Assembly: GCF_003762905.1 (NCBI RefSeq)
Contig: NZ_RJKS01000003.1
Coordinates: 186,001-250,000, forward strand
DNA: 64,000 nt
Direction: 5' to 3'
Source of the DNA: Curtobacterium sp. ZW137
GTDB lineage: Bacteria; Actinomycetota; Actinomycetes; Actinomycetales; Microbacteriaceae
The number at the start of each line of letters is the position of its first letter. Position 1 is the stretch's first letter. The notes under the pieces were generated by a model that worked only from the letters and a program-made list of their open reading frames with translations, ran no database searches and was not told the origin of the DNA. Shown one piece after another: positions 25,428 to 35,298 of the stretch. A program made the translations under genes and the position numbers.

Positions 25428-26306
25428 ATGACCGACACCTTCGTGAGCGAGGAGCTCGCGTCGCAGCCGGAGACCTGGCGCGCCGCCGCGGCGCTCCTCC
25501 CCTCCTTCGTCGACTCCCTCCCCCAGCCCGGCGAACGTGTCGCCGTCGTCGGCTGCGGGACCAGCTGGTTCATCGCGATGAGCTACGCCGTCGCCCGTGA
25601 GCAGGCCGGCCTCGGGGTCACGGACGCCTTCGCCGGGTCCGAGTACCCGACCGGGCGCGAGTACGACCGCGTCGTCACGATCAGCCGTTCCGGCACGACG
25701 ACCGAGATCATCTCGCTCCTGTCCGAACTGCCGACGCAGCGCACCGTCCTGATCACCGCCGTGGCGGACAGCCCCGCGGCAGCCGTTGCCGACGCCGTCG
25801 TCGCGCTCCCCTTCGCCGACGAGCGCTCGGTCGTGCAGACCCGATTCGCCACCACCGCGCTCGCGCTCCTCCGCGCGTCCATCGGTGACGACGTCGACGC
25901 GCTGGCCGCCCAGGCCGAGACCGCCCTCGCGCTCCCCATCGACGACCTGCTCGGCGCCGAGCAGGTGTCCTTCGTCGGGCGTGGTGCCGCGGTCGGTCTC
26001 ACCTACGAAGCCGCGCTGAAGACCCGCGAAGCCGCGCAGTTCTGGGCGGAGTCGTACCCGGCGATGGACTACCGGCACGGACCGATCGCGATCGCACAGC
26101 CCGGGCGCCTGGTGTGGTCGCTCGGTGCGGCCCCCGAGGGCCTCGCGGACGAGGTCGCGGCCACCGGTGCCCGGTTCGTCCACCACGACCTCGACCCGAT
26201 CGCCGGGCTCGTCGTGGTGCACCGGTTCGCGGTCGCCCTGGCCGAAGCCCGCGGGCTCGACCCGGACCACCCGCGCTCGCTGACCCGGTCGGTCATCCTC
26301 ACCTGA
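25428..26306 (+). CDS. SIS-domain sugar-phosphate isomerase/deaminase (AgaS-like role)
   Basis: 292 residues with two SIS domains, the first with VVGCGTSWFIAM and SRSGTTTE, the second with FVGRGAAVGLTYEAALKTRE and YRHGP. This is the architecture of GlmS-type isomerases and AgaS. In this operon the missing step is galactosamine-6-phosphate to tagatose-6-phosphate, which AgaS performs. GGAAGG ribosome site; the stop overlaps the next start (TGATG). Confidence 0.75.
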   Translation: MTDTFVSEELASQPETWRAAAALLPSFVDSLPQPGERVAVVGCGTSWFIAMSYAVAREQAGLGVTDAFAGSEYPTGREYDRVVTISRSGTTTEIISLLSELPTQRTVLITAVADSPAAAVADAVVALPFADERSVVQTRFATTALALLRASIGDDVDALAAQAETALALPIDDLLGAEQVSFVGRGAAVGLTYEAALKTREAAQFWAESYPAMDYRHGPIAIAQPGRLVWSLGAAPEGLADEVAATGARFVHHDLDPIAGLVVVHRFAVALAEARGLDPDHPRSLTRSVILT

Positions 26307-27244
26307 TGCCCGGCAGCGGGGTCGTGCTCGGGGTCGACGTCGGCGGCACGGGCATCAAGGCCCGACTGACCGACGCCGTCGGCACCGTGCTCGCCGAGCA
26401 GCGGGTCCCGACCCCGCGGGACGATCCGGACGCCGAGCGGCTCGCGGCCACCGTTGCACGACTCGTGGTGGCCGCGCTCCGGACGACCGGAGGCGGCGCC
26501 GGCCCCGCCGACCAGTCACTCGATGCCGTCGGGGTGGTCGTGCCCGGCGTCGTCGACGAGTCCACCGGCCGATCCGTCCTCTCGGTGAACCTCGGCTGGC
26601 AGGACGTCCCCGTCCGCGACCGCCTGCGGGACGCCCTCGCAGCACAGGGCATCGACGTCCCCGTGGCGTTCGGCCACGACGTCCGCGCCGGTGCCCTCGC
26701 CGAGACCCGGTCCCCCGCACTCGCCGTCGGGTCCGTCGCCTTCGTGCCCGTCGGCACCGGGCTCGCGAGCGCGCTCGTCGTCGACGGTGCCCTGGTGTCC
26801 GGTGGCGGCTGGGCGGGAGAGGTCGGGCAGGTGCGCATCGCACACGGCCCGCACGCCGGGCTCCGGGTCGAGGAGATCGCCTCGGCGAGCGCCGTCGCCC
26901 GTCGCTCCGGAACGGACTCCGCGCACGCCGCGATGCTGCGGGTCCGCGACGGCGATCCCACTGCCGGAGCCGTCTGGGCGGAGTGCGTCGACGTCCTCGC
27001 CGACACCCTCGCCTGGATCACGGCCGTCGCCGGCTGCCACACGGTCGTCGTCGGCGGTGGGCTCGCCGAGTCGGGCGCGCTGCTGTTCGACCCGCTCCGT
27101 GTCGCCGTCGCCGAACGGCTCGTCGGACTGCGGGTGCCCGCCGTCGTGCCGGCCCGCCACGGTGACGCGGCCGGGGCCATCGGCGCCGGCCTCCTCGCAC
27201 AGGACCTCCTCGCCACGCTCGCGACCGTCGGGGAGCACGCATGA
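26306..27244 (+). CDS. ROK-family sugar kinase, probable amino-sugar kinase
   Basis: 312 residues. The ATP-binding start VLGVDVGGTGIKARL, the catalytic Asp in FGHDVRAGALAE and the second glycine-rich loop VPVGTGLASA are ROK features. The CxCGxxGC zinc cluster of most ROK kinases is absent: the place reads HGPHAGLRVEEIASA. In context it would phosphorylate N-acetylgalactosamine or a related sugar at C6. It overlaps both neighbours by 1-4 bases. Confidence 0.75.
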   Translation: MPGSGVVLGVDVGGTGIKARLTDAVGTVLAEQRVPTPRDDPDAERLAATVARLVVAALRTTGGGAGPADQSLDAVGVVVPGVVDESTGRSVLSVNLGWQDVPVRDRLRDALAAQGIDVPVAFGHDVRAGALAETRSPALAVGSVAFVPVGTGLASALVVDGALVSGGGWAGEVGQVRIAHGPHAGLRVEEIASASAVARRSGTDSAHAAMLRVRDGDPTAGAVWAECVDVLADTLAWITAVAGCHTVVVGGGLAESGALLFDPLRVAVAERLVGLRVPAVVPARHGDAAGAIGAGLLAQDLLATLATVGEHA

Positions 27245-28353
27245 CCACGCTCGTCCGTGCTCCGCGCATCGTCACCCCGGACGCCGTGCTCGACGACGGG
27301 TGGCTGCTCGTCGGCGACGGGGTCGTCGTGGCACGTGGATCGGGCCGAGCGCCCGAGCACGCGGACGGGCCCTTCCGCGTGCACGAGGTCGCGGGCACCG
27401 TCGTCCCCGGCTTCGTCGACCTCCACGCGCACGGCGCACTCGGGCACGACTTCGCGACCTGTTCCGCCGAGGACGCCCGCGCGGTCGCCGCGCACCACGC
27501 CGCCCGCGGCACCACGTCCCTCGTCGCCTCGATCGCGACCGGCATCCCCGAGGACACGGTGGCCGCGCTCCGGCGGCTCCGCCCCCTCGTGGCCGACGGC
27601 GTCCTCGCCGGCCTCCACCTCGAGGGGCCGTGGCTCTCGCCCGCTCGCCGCGGAGCACACGCGCCGACGCTCCTGCACGCTCCCGGACCGGCCGAAGTCG
27701 GCGCGTACCTCGACGCCGCCCAGGGGGCGCTCCGGATCGTGACGCTCGCTCCCGAGCTCCCCGGCGCACCGGACGCGGTCGGGCGGCTGTCCGACGCGGG
27801 CGTCATCGTGGCGATCGGCCACACCGACGCCGACGCTGCGACGGTCGAGCGAGCGGTCGACGCCGGTGCCCGGCTCGTCACCCACGTCTTCAACGGCATG
27901 CCGCCGCTGCACCACCGGTCGCCCGGCCCGGTCGGCGTCGCGCTGACCGATCCCCGTCTGAGCGTCGAGGCCATCGTCGACGGCCACCACCTCGACCCCG
28001 TGACGGTCGACCTCGTGCGGCGGAGCGCGGCGGGCCGGATGGTCCTCGTGTCCGACGCGATGGCGGCCACCGGGTGTCCCGACGGCACCTACCGGATCGC
28101 CGGGTCCGACGTCGTGGTCGCGGACGGGGTCGCGATGCTCGCGGACGGGTCGTCGCTCGCCGGCAGCACGGGCGTCGTCGCGGACGGCTTCGCCCGCTTG
28201 CTCGACGCCGGTGCTCCGCTCACCGAGGCGGTCGATGCGTCCTCCGCCCACGCCGCCGCCCTGCTCGGCCTCCCGGTCCCCCTGGCGGTCGGCTCACGCG
28301 CCGACCTGTTCGTCGTCGGGGTCGGTCCGCTCCTCCCGGAGGTCCTCGCATGA
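27241..28353 (+). CDS. nagA: N-acetylhexosamine-6-phosphate deacetylase
   Basis: 370 residues of the amidohydrolase superfamily. Metal and active-site residues are all present: HAH at 62-64, Glu128 (LHLEGPW), His194, His215 (HVFNGM) and Asp272 (SDAMAATG). It removes acetate from GlcNAc-6-P or GalNAc-6-P; the operon argues for the GalNAc (AgaA) version. Overlaps both neighbours by ATGA. Confidence 0.85.
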   Translation: MTTLVRAPRIVTPDAVLDDGWLLVGDGVVVARGSGRAPEHADGPFRVHEVAGTVVPGFVDLHAHGALGHDFATCSAEDARAVAAHHAARGTTSLVASIATGIPEDTVAALRRLRPLVADGVLAGLHLEGPWLSPARRGAHAPTLLHAPGPAEVGAYLDAAQGALRIVTLAPELPGAPDAVGRLSDAGVIVAIGHTDADAATVERAVDAGARLVTHVFNGMPPLHHRSPGPVGVALTDPRLSVEAIVDGHHLDPVTVDLVRRSAAGRMVLVSDAMAATGCPDGTYRIAGSDVVVADGVAMLADGSSLAGSTGVVADGFARLLDAGAPLTEAVDASSAHAAALLGLPVPLAVGSRADLFVVGVGPLLPEVLA

Positions 28354-29276
28354 TCGTCGTCGTCACCCCGAACCCGGCCGTGGACGTCACCTACCGCGTC
28401 GACGAGCAGCGCATCGGCACGACCCAGCGCGTCCGGAGCGTCGAACGGCGCCCGGGCGGCAAGGGGCTCAACGTGGCCCGGGTGCTCGCTGCCGAGGGCG
28501 TGGCGACCCACTCGGTCCTCCCCCTCGGCGGAGCCTCGGGCACCTGGATGGCCGATGCCGTCGCGGCCCTCGGGCTGCCGGTGACCGTGGTGTCGGTCCC
28601 CGGTGAGACCCGGAGCACGATCACCGTCGTGGACGACCTCGCCCACCCGACGATGTTCGGCGAACCCGGGCCGGACGTGCCCGCCAGGACCTGGCTGCGT
28701 GTCGACGAAGCGGTGCGCGCCGCGGTGCACGCCGCGCCGGACGCCGATGCGCTGGTGATCGCGGGGTCGCTCCCCGTCGGCAGCCCGCCCGACGTGGTCG
28801 TCCCGTGGATCACCGACGCCCTCGCGGCCGGGGCACTGGTCGTCGCCGACCTCTCCGGACCCGCGCTGCTGGCAGCCGCCGACGCCGGCGCCACCATCTG
28901 CAAACCCAACCGCGACGAACTGGCGGAAGCGACCGGCCGCACGGACGAACGTGCCGGCGCGCTCGACCTCCTCCGCCGCGGGGCGGGCACCGTCGTGGTC
29001 TCCCGCGGTTCGGCGGGCATCGCAGCACACACCGTCGACGCCGTCGTCGAGGTCCCCGCCGTCCCGGGTGTCACCGGGAACCCCACGGGCGCCGGTGACG
29101 CCGCCACCGCCGGCCTCGTCCTCGCCCTGACCCGTGGCGCGGACATCGCCACAGCACTCCGCACCGCTGCCGCGTTCGGCGCCGCCGCGGTCCTGCGCCC
29201 GGTGGCCGGCGAGATCGACCACGACGCCGTCCACCGCTTCACCACCGACCTCGAGACGACCCGGAGCCACGCATGA
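28350..29276 (+). CDS. PfkB-family kinase (1-phosphofructokinase/tagatose-6-phosphate kinase)
   Basis: 308 residues. PGGKGLNVARVLAAEG near 32-47 and the C-terminal GNPTGAGDAATAG with catalytic Asp define the LacC/FruK branch of PfkB kinases. Between NagA and a class II aldolase it is best read as tagatose-6-phosphate kinase. ATGA overlaps with both neighbours. Confidence 0.8.
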   Translation: MIVVVTPNPAVDVTYRVDEQRIGTTQRVRSVERRPGGKGLNVARVLAAEGVATHSVLPLGGASGTWMADAVAALGLPVTVVSVPGETRSTITVVDDLAHPTMFGEPGPDVPARTWLRVDEAVRAAVHAAPDADALVIAGSLPVGSPPDVVVPWITDALAAGALVVADLSGPALLAAADAGATICKPNRDELAEATGRTDERAGALDLLRRGAGTVVVSRGSAGIAAHTVDAVVEVPAVPGVTGNPTGAGDAATAGLVLALTRGADIATALRTAAAFGAAAVLRPVAGEIDHDAVHRFTTDLETTRSHA

Positions 29277-30109
29277 TCACCGACCTCGCCCTGACCGGAC
29301 TGCTCGACTCGGCGCGCACGACCCGGAGCGGTGTCGGCGCGTTCAACGTCGTCCTCCTCGAGCACGCCGAGGCGATCGTGGACGGGGCCGTGCACGCCGG
29401 CCTGCCCGTGATCCTGCAGATCAGCGAGAACTGCGTGCGGTACCACGGCGGCCTCGCACCGATCACGGCGGCCACGCAGGCGATCGCCCGCGCCGCCGAC
29501 GTCGAGGTCCTGGTGCACCTGGACCACATCGAGGACGTCGACCTCGTCGCCGAGGGCATCGCGCTCGGCGTCGACTCGATCATGTACGACGGGTCGCACC
29601 TCGACTACGACTCCAACGTCGCTGCGACGCGAACCCTCGCCGAGCGCTGCCACCGGGCCGGGATCGCGATCGAGGCCGAGCTCGGTGAGGTCGGCGGCAA
29701 GGACGGCGTCCACGCCCCCGGTGTCCGGACCGACCCGGCCGTCGCGGCGGCGTTCGTCGCGGCGACCGGCGTCGACGCGCTGGCCGTCGCGGTCGGGACC
29801 TCGCACGCGATGCAGACCCGTGAAGCCGCAGTGGACCGTGACCTCATCGGACGGCTGCACGCCGCGGTCCCCGTGCCGCTCGTCCTGCACGGGTCCTCCG
29901 GGTTGTCCGACGACGAACTGCGGGCCGCGGTGGCCGCCGGGATGACGAAGATCAACATCTCGACGCACCTGAACGGCCTGTTCACGCGGGCGCTCCGGGA
30001 CGTCCTCGACGAGCGCCCCGACGTCGTGGACCCGCGGAAGTACGTGGCCGCGGGGCGGGACGCGATCGCCGCGGAGACGGCGCGGCTGCTCACACTGCTG
30101 GCAGCCTGA
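29273..30109 (+). CDS. Class II ketose-bisphosphate aldolase (GatY/KbaY type)
   Basis: 278 residues. Asp84 and His85 in HLDHIED, Glu136 in AELGEVGG, His178 and His206 (LHGSSGL) provide the catalytic and zinc ligands, and the NxST phosphate motif is KINISTHL. It splits tagatose- or fructose-1,6-bisphosphate to DHAP and glyceraldehyde-3-phosphate, closing the pathway. It is the last gene of the five-gene plus-strand operon. Confidence 0.85.
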   Translation: MITDLALTGLLDSARTTRSGVGAFNVVLLEHAEAIVDGAVHAGLPVILQISENCVRYHGGLAPITAATQAIARAADVEVLVHLDHIEDVDLVAEGIALGVDSIMYDGSHLDYDSNVAATRTLAERCHRAGIAIEAELGEVGGKDGVHAPGVRTDPAVAAAFVAATGVDALAVAVGTSHAMQTREAAVDRDLIGRLHAAVPVPLVLHGSSGLSDDELRAAVAAGMTKINISTHLNGLFTRALRDVLDERPDVVDPRKYVAAGRDAIAAETARLLTLLAA

Positions 30110-30175
30110 CGGCGACGCGGTCCCGGCCGCGACGTCCCGGCTGCGACGTCCGGCCCGCGGCAGCGTGCGGGGGCG

Positions 30176-32473
30176 TCACCCCTTCGTCTTGGAGTGCCAC
30201 CGCAGCGTCGTCCCCTGGTACAGCGTGACGTCGCCGTTCGTCTGCATCCGGAGCACCATGCCCTTGCCCCCGTACCGGGACGTCCCCGTCGACCACTTCG
30301 CCCGCCCGAACGCGTCGTAGAGCACCACGTTGCCGTCGGACTGGACGCGGAGCGAGCTGCCCCGACCGCCGGCGACGGTGAACACCGTCTTCGTCCCGAT
30401 GACGATCCGGAGCGACCCGTCGTCGAGCACGACGAACCGCCGGTGCGCCGCGGTGTCCCGGATCTCCTGCCCGGGGACCAGGCTCGCTCCGGGGAGGAGC
30501 CGGTCGCGGGTCGCGGGCGCCTGCTGCCAGAGGACGGTGGAGCCCCGGACGAGCTGCACCACCCCGAGGTCCGTCACCTGCAGCCGCGGCGCACTGCCGG
30601 TCGAGGCCTTCCCGGCACGCCAGACGGTCGCACCCGTGGTGCTGCGGACGGCCAGCGTGCCGTTCGTCCCGACCACGAGCGACGCGCCCTTCGACGCCAC
30701 GTTCGACGACCACACGGCACGTCCGCCGCCCCACTCGACGAGCTTCCCGTCGGCCTGCAGGTCGAGCCACCACAGCCCGTGCGGTGACCGGATGGACGTG
30801 CCGGACGGCACCGCGACCGCGGACCCGGTGATCCCGGTCGCGGTGGCCCCGGCAGCGGCGGCGGACCCGACGACCCGCCCACGGGTGCACCCGGCGGTCG
30901 GCAGGAGCGCGCCGAGCACGGACCACCTGGGCGTCCCCAGGCCGGTCGCCCGGTCGTGCCCCTTCGTCGCCGGGTACGTGCCGTTCGTCCCCCCGGTCAC
31001 GTCGCGGAAGGCCGTGGGGTGTGCGTAGAGGGTCTGGTGGAGGTCTCCGACCCCGGAAGCGCAGCCGCGGGCGCTGAGCGCCGCCGCGAGCTGCCCGGCG
31101 ACGACGGGTGACGCGAGACTCGTCCCACCGCCGAGCGCGAACCCGCGCGCGGCGCCGAGGTAGATCCCGGGACCGGTCGCGGGATCGGCCACGGACGCGA
31201 TGTCGGGGACCAGGCGCTTCGTCCCGGAGACGCCGACACCGCTCTGCCATGCCGGGCGTGCGTACGCGGCCGACGTGCCGCCGCCGCTCGCGCCGTACGA
31301 GTTGCCCCAGGCCGTCTCGCTCGTCGCCGAGGACGTGGTCCGGAGCGAGGTGCCCCCGACCGCGACGACGGCGGGCGACGACGCCGGGTACGTGACCGAC
31401 GTCACGACGGTCTTCGGTCCGGTCGGGCACTTCGCTCCGTCGTCACCGGATGCGGCGAAGACGGTCGCCCCGGCGGCGACGATGCGCGCGATCGCGTTGT
31501 CGAACGCGGCTCGGACACCGGGCGAGGTCAGCGACTCGCACGACCCCCACGAGACGCTGACGGCCACGATCCCGGCTCGACGGACGTCGTCGGCGATGCG
31601 GCTGTAGCTGTCGTAGAGCCCCTGGAACGAGTTCGGCGCGACGTACACGCGCTGGCGGGCGCCCGGTGCGGTCGCCAGCAGTGCCTCCTGGTCGAGTGCG
31701 ACCTCGGACTCGCCGCCGGAACCGTCTGGTGCGTGCACGTCGGCCCCGTCGACGGAGACCTGGTCGAGCGCGGGGACCTCGCGCCCGACCGCCTTCGCGT
31801 AGGCGACGAGGTCGTTCCGGTCCCACCCGGAGAGCTGGACCGTCGCGACCGTCGTCCCCGCGCCGGCGTTCGCAGCACTCGACGAGGCGTACGCACGGGC
31901 CAGGTCTGCTGGGGCGTACCCGCCGGGCAGCGCGGCGTGTGCGGCGGCCGGGCGCGTGTCGAGCCCGAGCACGGCGGTGACCGCGCCGCCGAACGACGAC
32001 GGCAGGACGGGTTCGGCGGACGGGTGCATGCCGTCGCCGCTCCCGAGCAGCCGGATCCCGAACAGCGCCTCGGCACGGGCGGCGGTGCCGGTCGCCTCGA
32101 GCTCCCAGGTGTCACGGTCGGTGACGGTGAACCCCGCAGCCGTCAACGCTGCGCGGACCGTCGCGCCGTGCGGTGCCTCGGGGGCGACCGCGGCGACGGC
32201 GTCGGCCCGATCCGCGGCGGTGTCGCCGGTGGTCGTGGTGGGCAGCGCTCGGAGCGCGGTCTGGTCCGTGGGCCGGAGCACGATGGTCAGGTCCACGGTC
32301 GCGTCGCCGGGCGTCCGTCCGGTGGCCGGGTCGGTCGGCGTCGGGACGGAAGCGAGAACCGCAGCGGTCGGGGACGGCACGGCAGGAGCGGCGGACGCCG
32401 GGGCGGTGAGACCGGCGGCGAGGGTCGCGGCGAGCGCGGTCGCCGTCACGAGGGCGAGGGGTCGGTGCAGCAT
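30176..32473 (-). CDS. Secreted sedolisin (S53) protease with C-terminal B-lectin domains
   Basis: 765 residues. Signal peptide to about residue 28, a pro-domain, then the sedolisin catalytic domain: Glu257 and Asp261 (ESEVALD), the SGDDG loop with Asp344/345, and Ser452 in GGGTSLASP. From about 560 two or more bulb-lectin-like repeats follow with QxDGxxxxY cores such as LRVQSDGNVVLYD. Acid-active endopeptidases of this family are autoprocessed and exported; the lectin part may anchor it to mannose-rich surfaces. The ATG has GGAG 9 bases upstream. Confidence 0.85.
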   Translation of the reverse strand: MLHRPLALVTATALAATLAAGLTAPASAAPAVPSPTAAVLASVPTPTDPATGRTPGDATVDLTIVLRPTDQTALRALPTTTTGDTAADRADAVAAVAPEAPHGATVRAALTAAGFTVTDRDTWELEATGTAARAEALFGIRLLGSGDGMHPSAEPVLPSSFGGAVTAVLGLDTRPAAAHAALPGGYAPADLARAYASSSAANAGAGTTVATVQLSGWDRNDLVAYAKAVGREVPALDQVSVDGADVHAPDGSGGESEVALDQEALLATAPGARQRVYVAPNSFQGLYDSYSRIADDVRRAGIVAVSVSWGSCESLTSPGVRAAFDNAIARIVAAGATVFAASGDDGAKCPTGPKTVVTSVTYPASSPAVVAVGGTSLRTTSSATSETAWGNSYGASGGGTSAAYARPAWQSGVGVSGTKRLVPDIASVADPATGPGIYLGAARGFALGGGTSLASPVVAGQLAAALSARGCASGVGDLHQTLYAHPTAFRDVTGGTNGTYPATKGHDRATGLGTPRWSVLGALLPTAGCTRGRVVGSAAAAGATATGITGSAVAVPSGTSIRSPHGLWWLDLQADGKLVEWGGGRAVWSSNVASKGASLVVGTNGTLAVRSTTGATVWRAGKASTGSAPRLQVTDLGVVQLVRGSTVLWQQAPATRDRLLPGASLVPGQEIRDTAAHRRFVVLDDGSLRIVIGTKTVFTVAGGRGSSLRVQSDGNVVLYDAFGRAKWSTGTSRYGGKGMVLRMQTNGDVTLYQGTTLRWHSKTKG

Positions 32474-32652
32474 CGGCGTCACTCCATGACTGGTGCGGCA
32501 CCCGATCCGTGGGCGCCGGTCCACCCGCGTCGGAGTGGACGCGAGCACGGTAACCCGTCAGGGCACCGCGGCGCTCCCCCAGTTGTGAGGCGATGTACCC
32601 CGCCGAGTCCCCCTCGCGCGCGGGCAGGCGGACCGCTGGCCGTGGACCCCGG

Positions 32653-34032
<1,380 letters not shown>

Positions 34033-34050
34033 GCCGCCACCCTAACCCGT

Positions 34051-34162
34051 CCGGACGGACGGACGGACGGAGGAGACGAACGAACGGACGAACCGACGAA
34101 CCGACGAACCGACGAACCGCCGGACCGCCGGACGGACGAACCGCCGGACGGACGAACCGGAC
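34051..34162. repeat. Simple-sequence tract upstream of sdaA
   Basis: About 110 bp made of GGAC units (34053-34070) and then overlapping GACGAACC and GGACCGCC units, including four tandem GACGAACC-like copies. It begins 7 bp upstream of the sdaA -10 box, so it covers the -35 region. Such tracts mutate by slippage. Confidence 0.8.
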
Positions 34163-34163
34163 C

Positions 34164-34214
34164 TCAGCGGCGGTTGCCCTCCGAGGGCATCAGGATGAGT
34201 GAGTTCATGCGCAT
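34164..34214 (-). CDS. Possible 16-residue leader peptide
   Basis: ATG to TGA giving MRMNSLILMPSEGNRR, upstream of sdaA on the same strand. TGCCCTC/GAGGGCA (34175-34189) is a hairpin within it. No clear ribosome site. It may be a leader peptide or chance; only conservation would decide. Confidence 0.25.
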   Translation of the reverse strand: MRMNSLILMPSEGNRR

Positions 34215-34250
34215 CACGCTACGCACGCCGGGCCCTTGGCAGAAGGTGGT

Positions 34251-34284
34251 CACCCTCCCGATCGAGGGTGGGGAGAACCCCACC
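34251..34284. terminator. Two overlapping hairpins after the quinone oxidoreductase gene
   Basis: CACCCTC 34251-34257 pairs with GAGGGTG 34264-34270, and GGTGGGG 34267-34273 pairs with CCCCACC 34278-34284. They share bases 34267-34270 and cannot both form fully. Most likely the 3' end of the oxidoreductase mRNA; an attenuator is possible. Confidence 0.45.
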
Positions 34285-34289
34285 GGCGC

Positions 34290-35216
34290 TCAGGGGACGA
34301 GCACGATCTTCCCGCGGGTGTGCCCCTGCTCCAGTTCCTCGTACGCGTCCTGCACGCGCTCGAGCGGGTACGTGCTCGCGACGGGGACCTCGATCGCCCC
34401 TTCGGCGACCATCGCGGCGAGCGCCCCGAGGATCTCCGGGTCGGCGGTGTCCGTGCTGCCGGATGCCTTCGCCCCGACCTCGGCCGCTGCCTCGAACGCG
34501 ATGATCGTCTCGATGCGGTCCGCCGGGATCCCGAGGGCGATCCCGAGGTGCACGTACTCGGCGCCGTGCGTGTCGATGAGCGCGTCGATGCCGTTCGTCG
34601 CGAGCTCCTCGATGCGCTGCTGGAGCCCGTCGCCGTAGGCAACGGGGCGTGCACGCTTCGACGCGAGCCACTCGTGGTTCGCCTCGGACGCGACGGCGAT
34701 CACGTCGACCCCCTCGTTCGTGAGGAGCTGTGTGACGAAGCCGCCAACACCCCCGGCGGCGCCGGAGACCACGACGGTCTCCCCCGGCCTCGGGTCGACG
34801 GCGCGCACCGCCGCTGCCGCCGTGGTCGCGACGATGTCGAGGCCGCCGGCGACGGTCCAGTCCAGCAGGCGCGGCTTCTGGACGACCTGCTCGGCGGGGA
34901 CGGAGACGTACTCCGCCTGGCTCGAGCGCTCCCACGACCAGCCGATGACCTCTTCGCGCTCGTCGACACCGTCGACGCCCTCGCCGACGGCCACGACGAT
35001 CCCGGCGAAGTCGGTGCCCTGCCCGGACGGCAGGTCACCGCCGAGGGTCCCCTGGCGGATCGCGGACTCCCCCGGGTTGATCCCGGCGGCACGGACGCGG
35101 ACGAGCACCCGGCCCGGCTCGACCGTGGGGACGGGGACCTCGGCGACGTGGAGGACGCCGCGGTCACCCCACTCGTCGAAGCGGACGGCACGCATGGTCT
35201 CAGGAAGGTCAGTCAT
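34290..35216 (-). CDS. Zinc-independent quinone oxidoreductase-like (MDR family)
   Basis: 308 residues. GroES-like N-terminal half and Rossmann half with SGAAGGVGGFVTQLL; no zinc cysteines. NADPH-dependent reduction of quinones or enones is the family role. TACCGT lies 8 bp before the ATG. Divergent from the shikimate-dehydrogenase-like gene. Confidence 0.85.
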   Translation of the reverse strand: MTDLPETMRAVRFDEWGDRGVLHVAEVPVPTVEPGRVLVRVRAAGINPGESAIRQGTLGGDLPSGQGTDFAGIVVAVGEGVDGVDEREEVIGWSWERSSQAEYVSVPAEQVVQKPRLLDWTVAGGLDIVATTAAAAVRAVDPRPGETVVVSGAAGGVGGFVTQLLTNEGVDVIAVASEANHEWLASKRARPVAYGDGLQQRIEELATNGIDALIDTHGAEYVHLGIALGIPADRIETIIAFEAAAEVGAKASGSTDTADPEILGALAAMVAEGAIEVPVASTYPLERVQDAYEELEQGHTRGKIVLVP

Positions 35217-35298
35217 CACCCCAGACGGTACCCCTGCCAGGACGACGACCGAGTGTGGACCGCTCCAATACGTCGGGATCCCGTGCGAGACTGACCGG

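Noticed and set aside
30110..30175. CGGCTGCGACGTCC repeats between the aldolase and sedolisin genes
   Set aside because: Two imperfect copies only, with no clear terminator or operator geometry.
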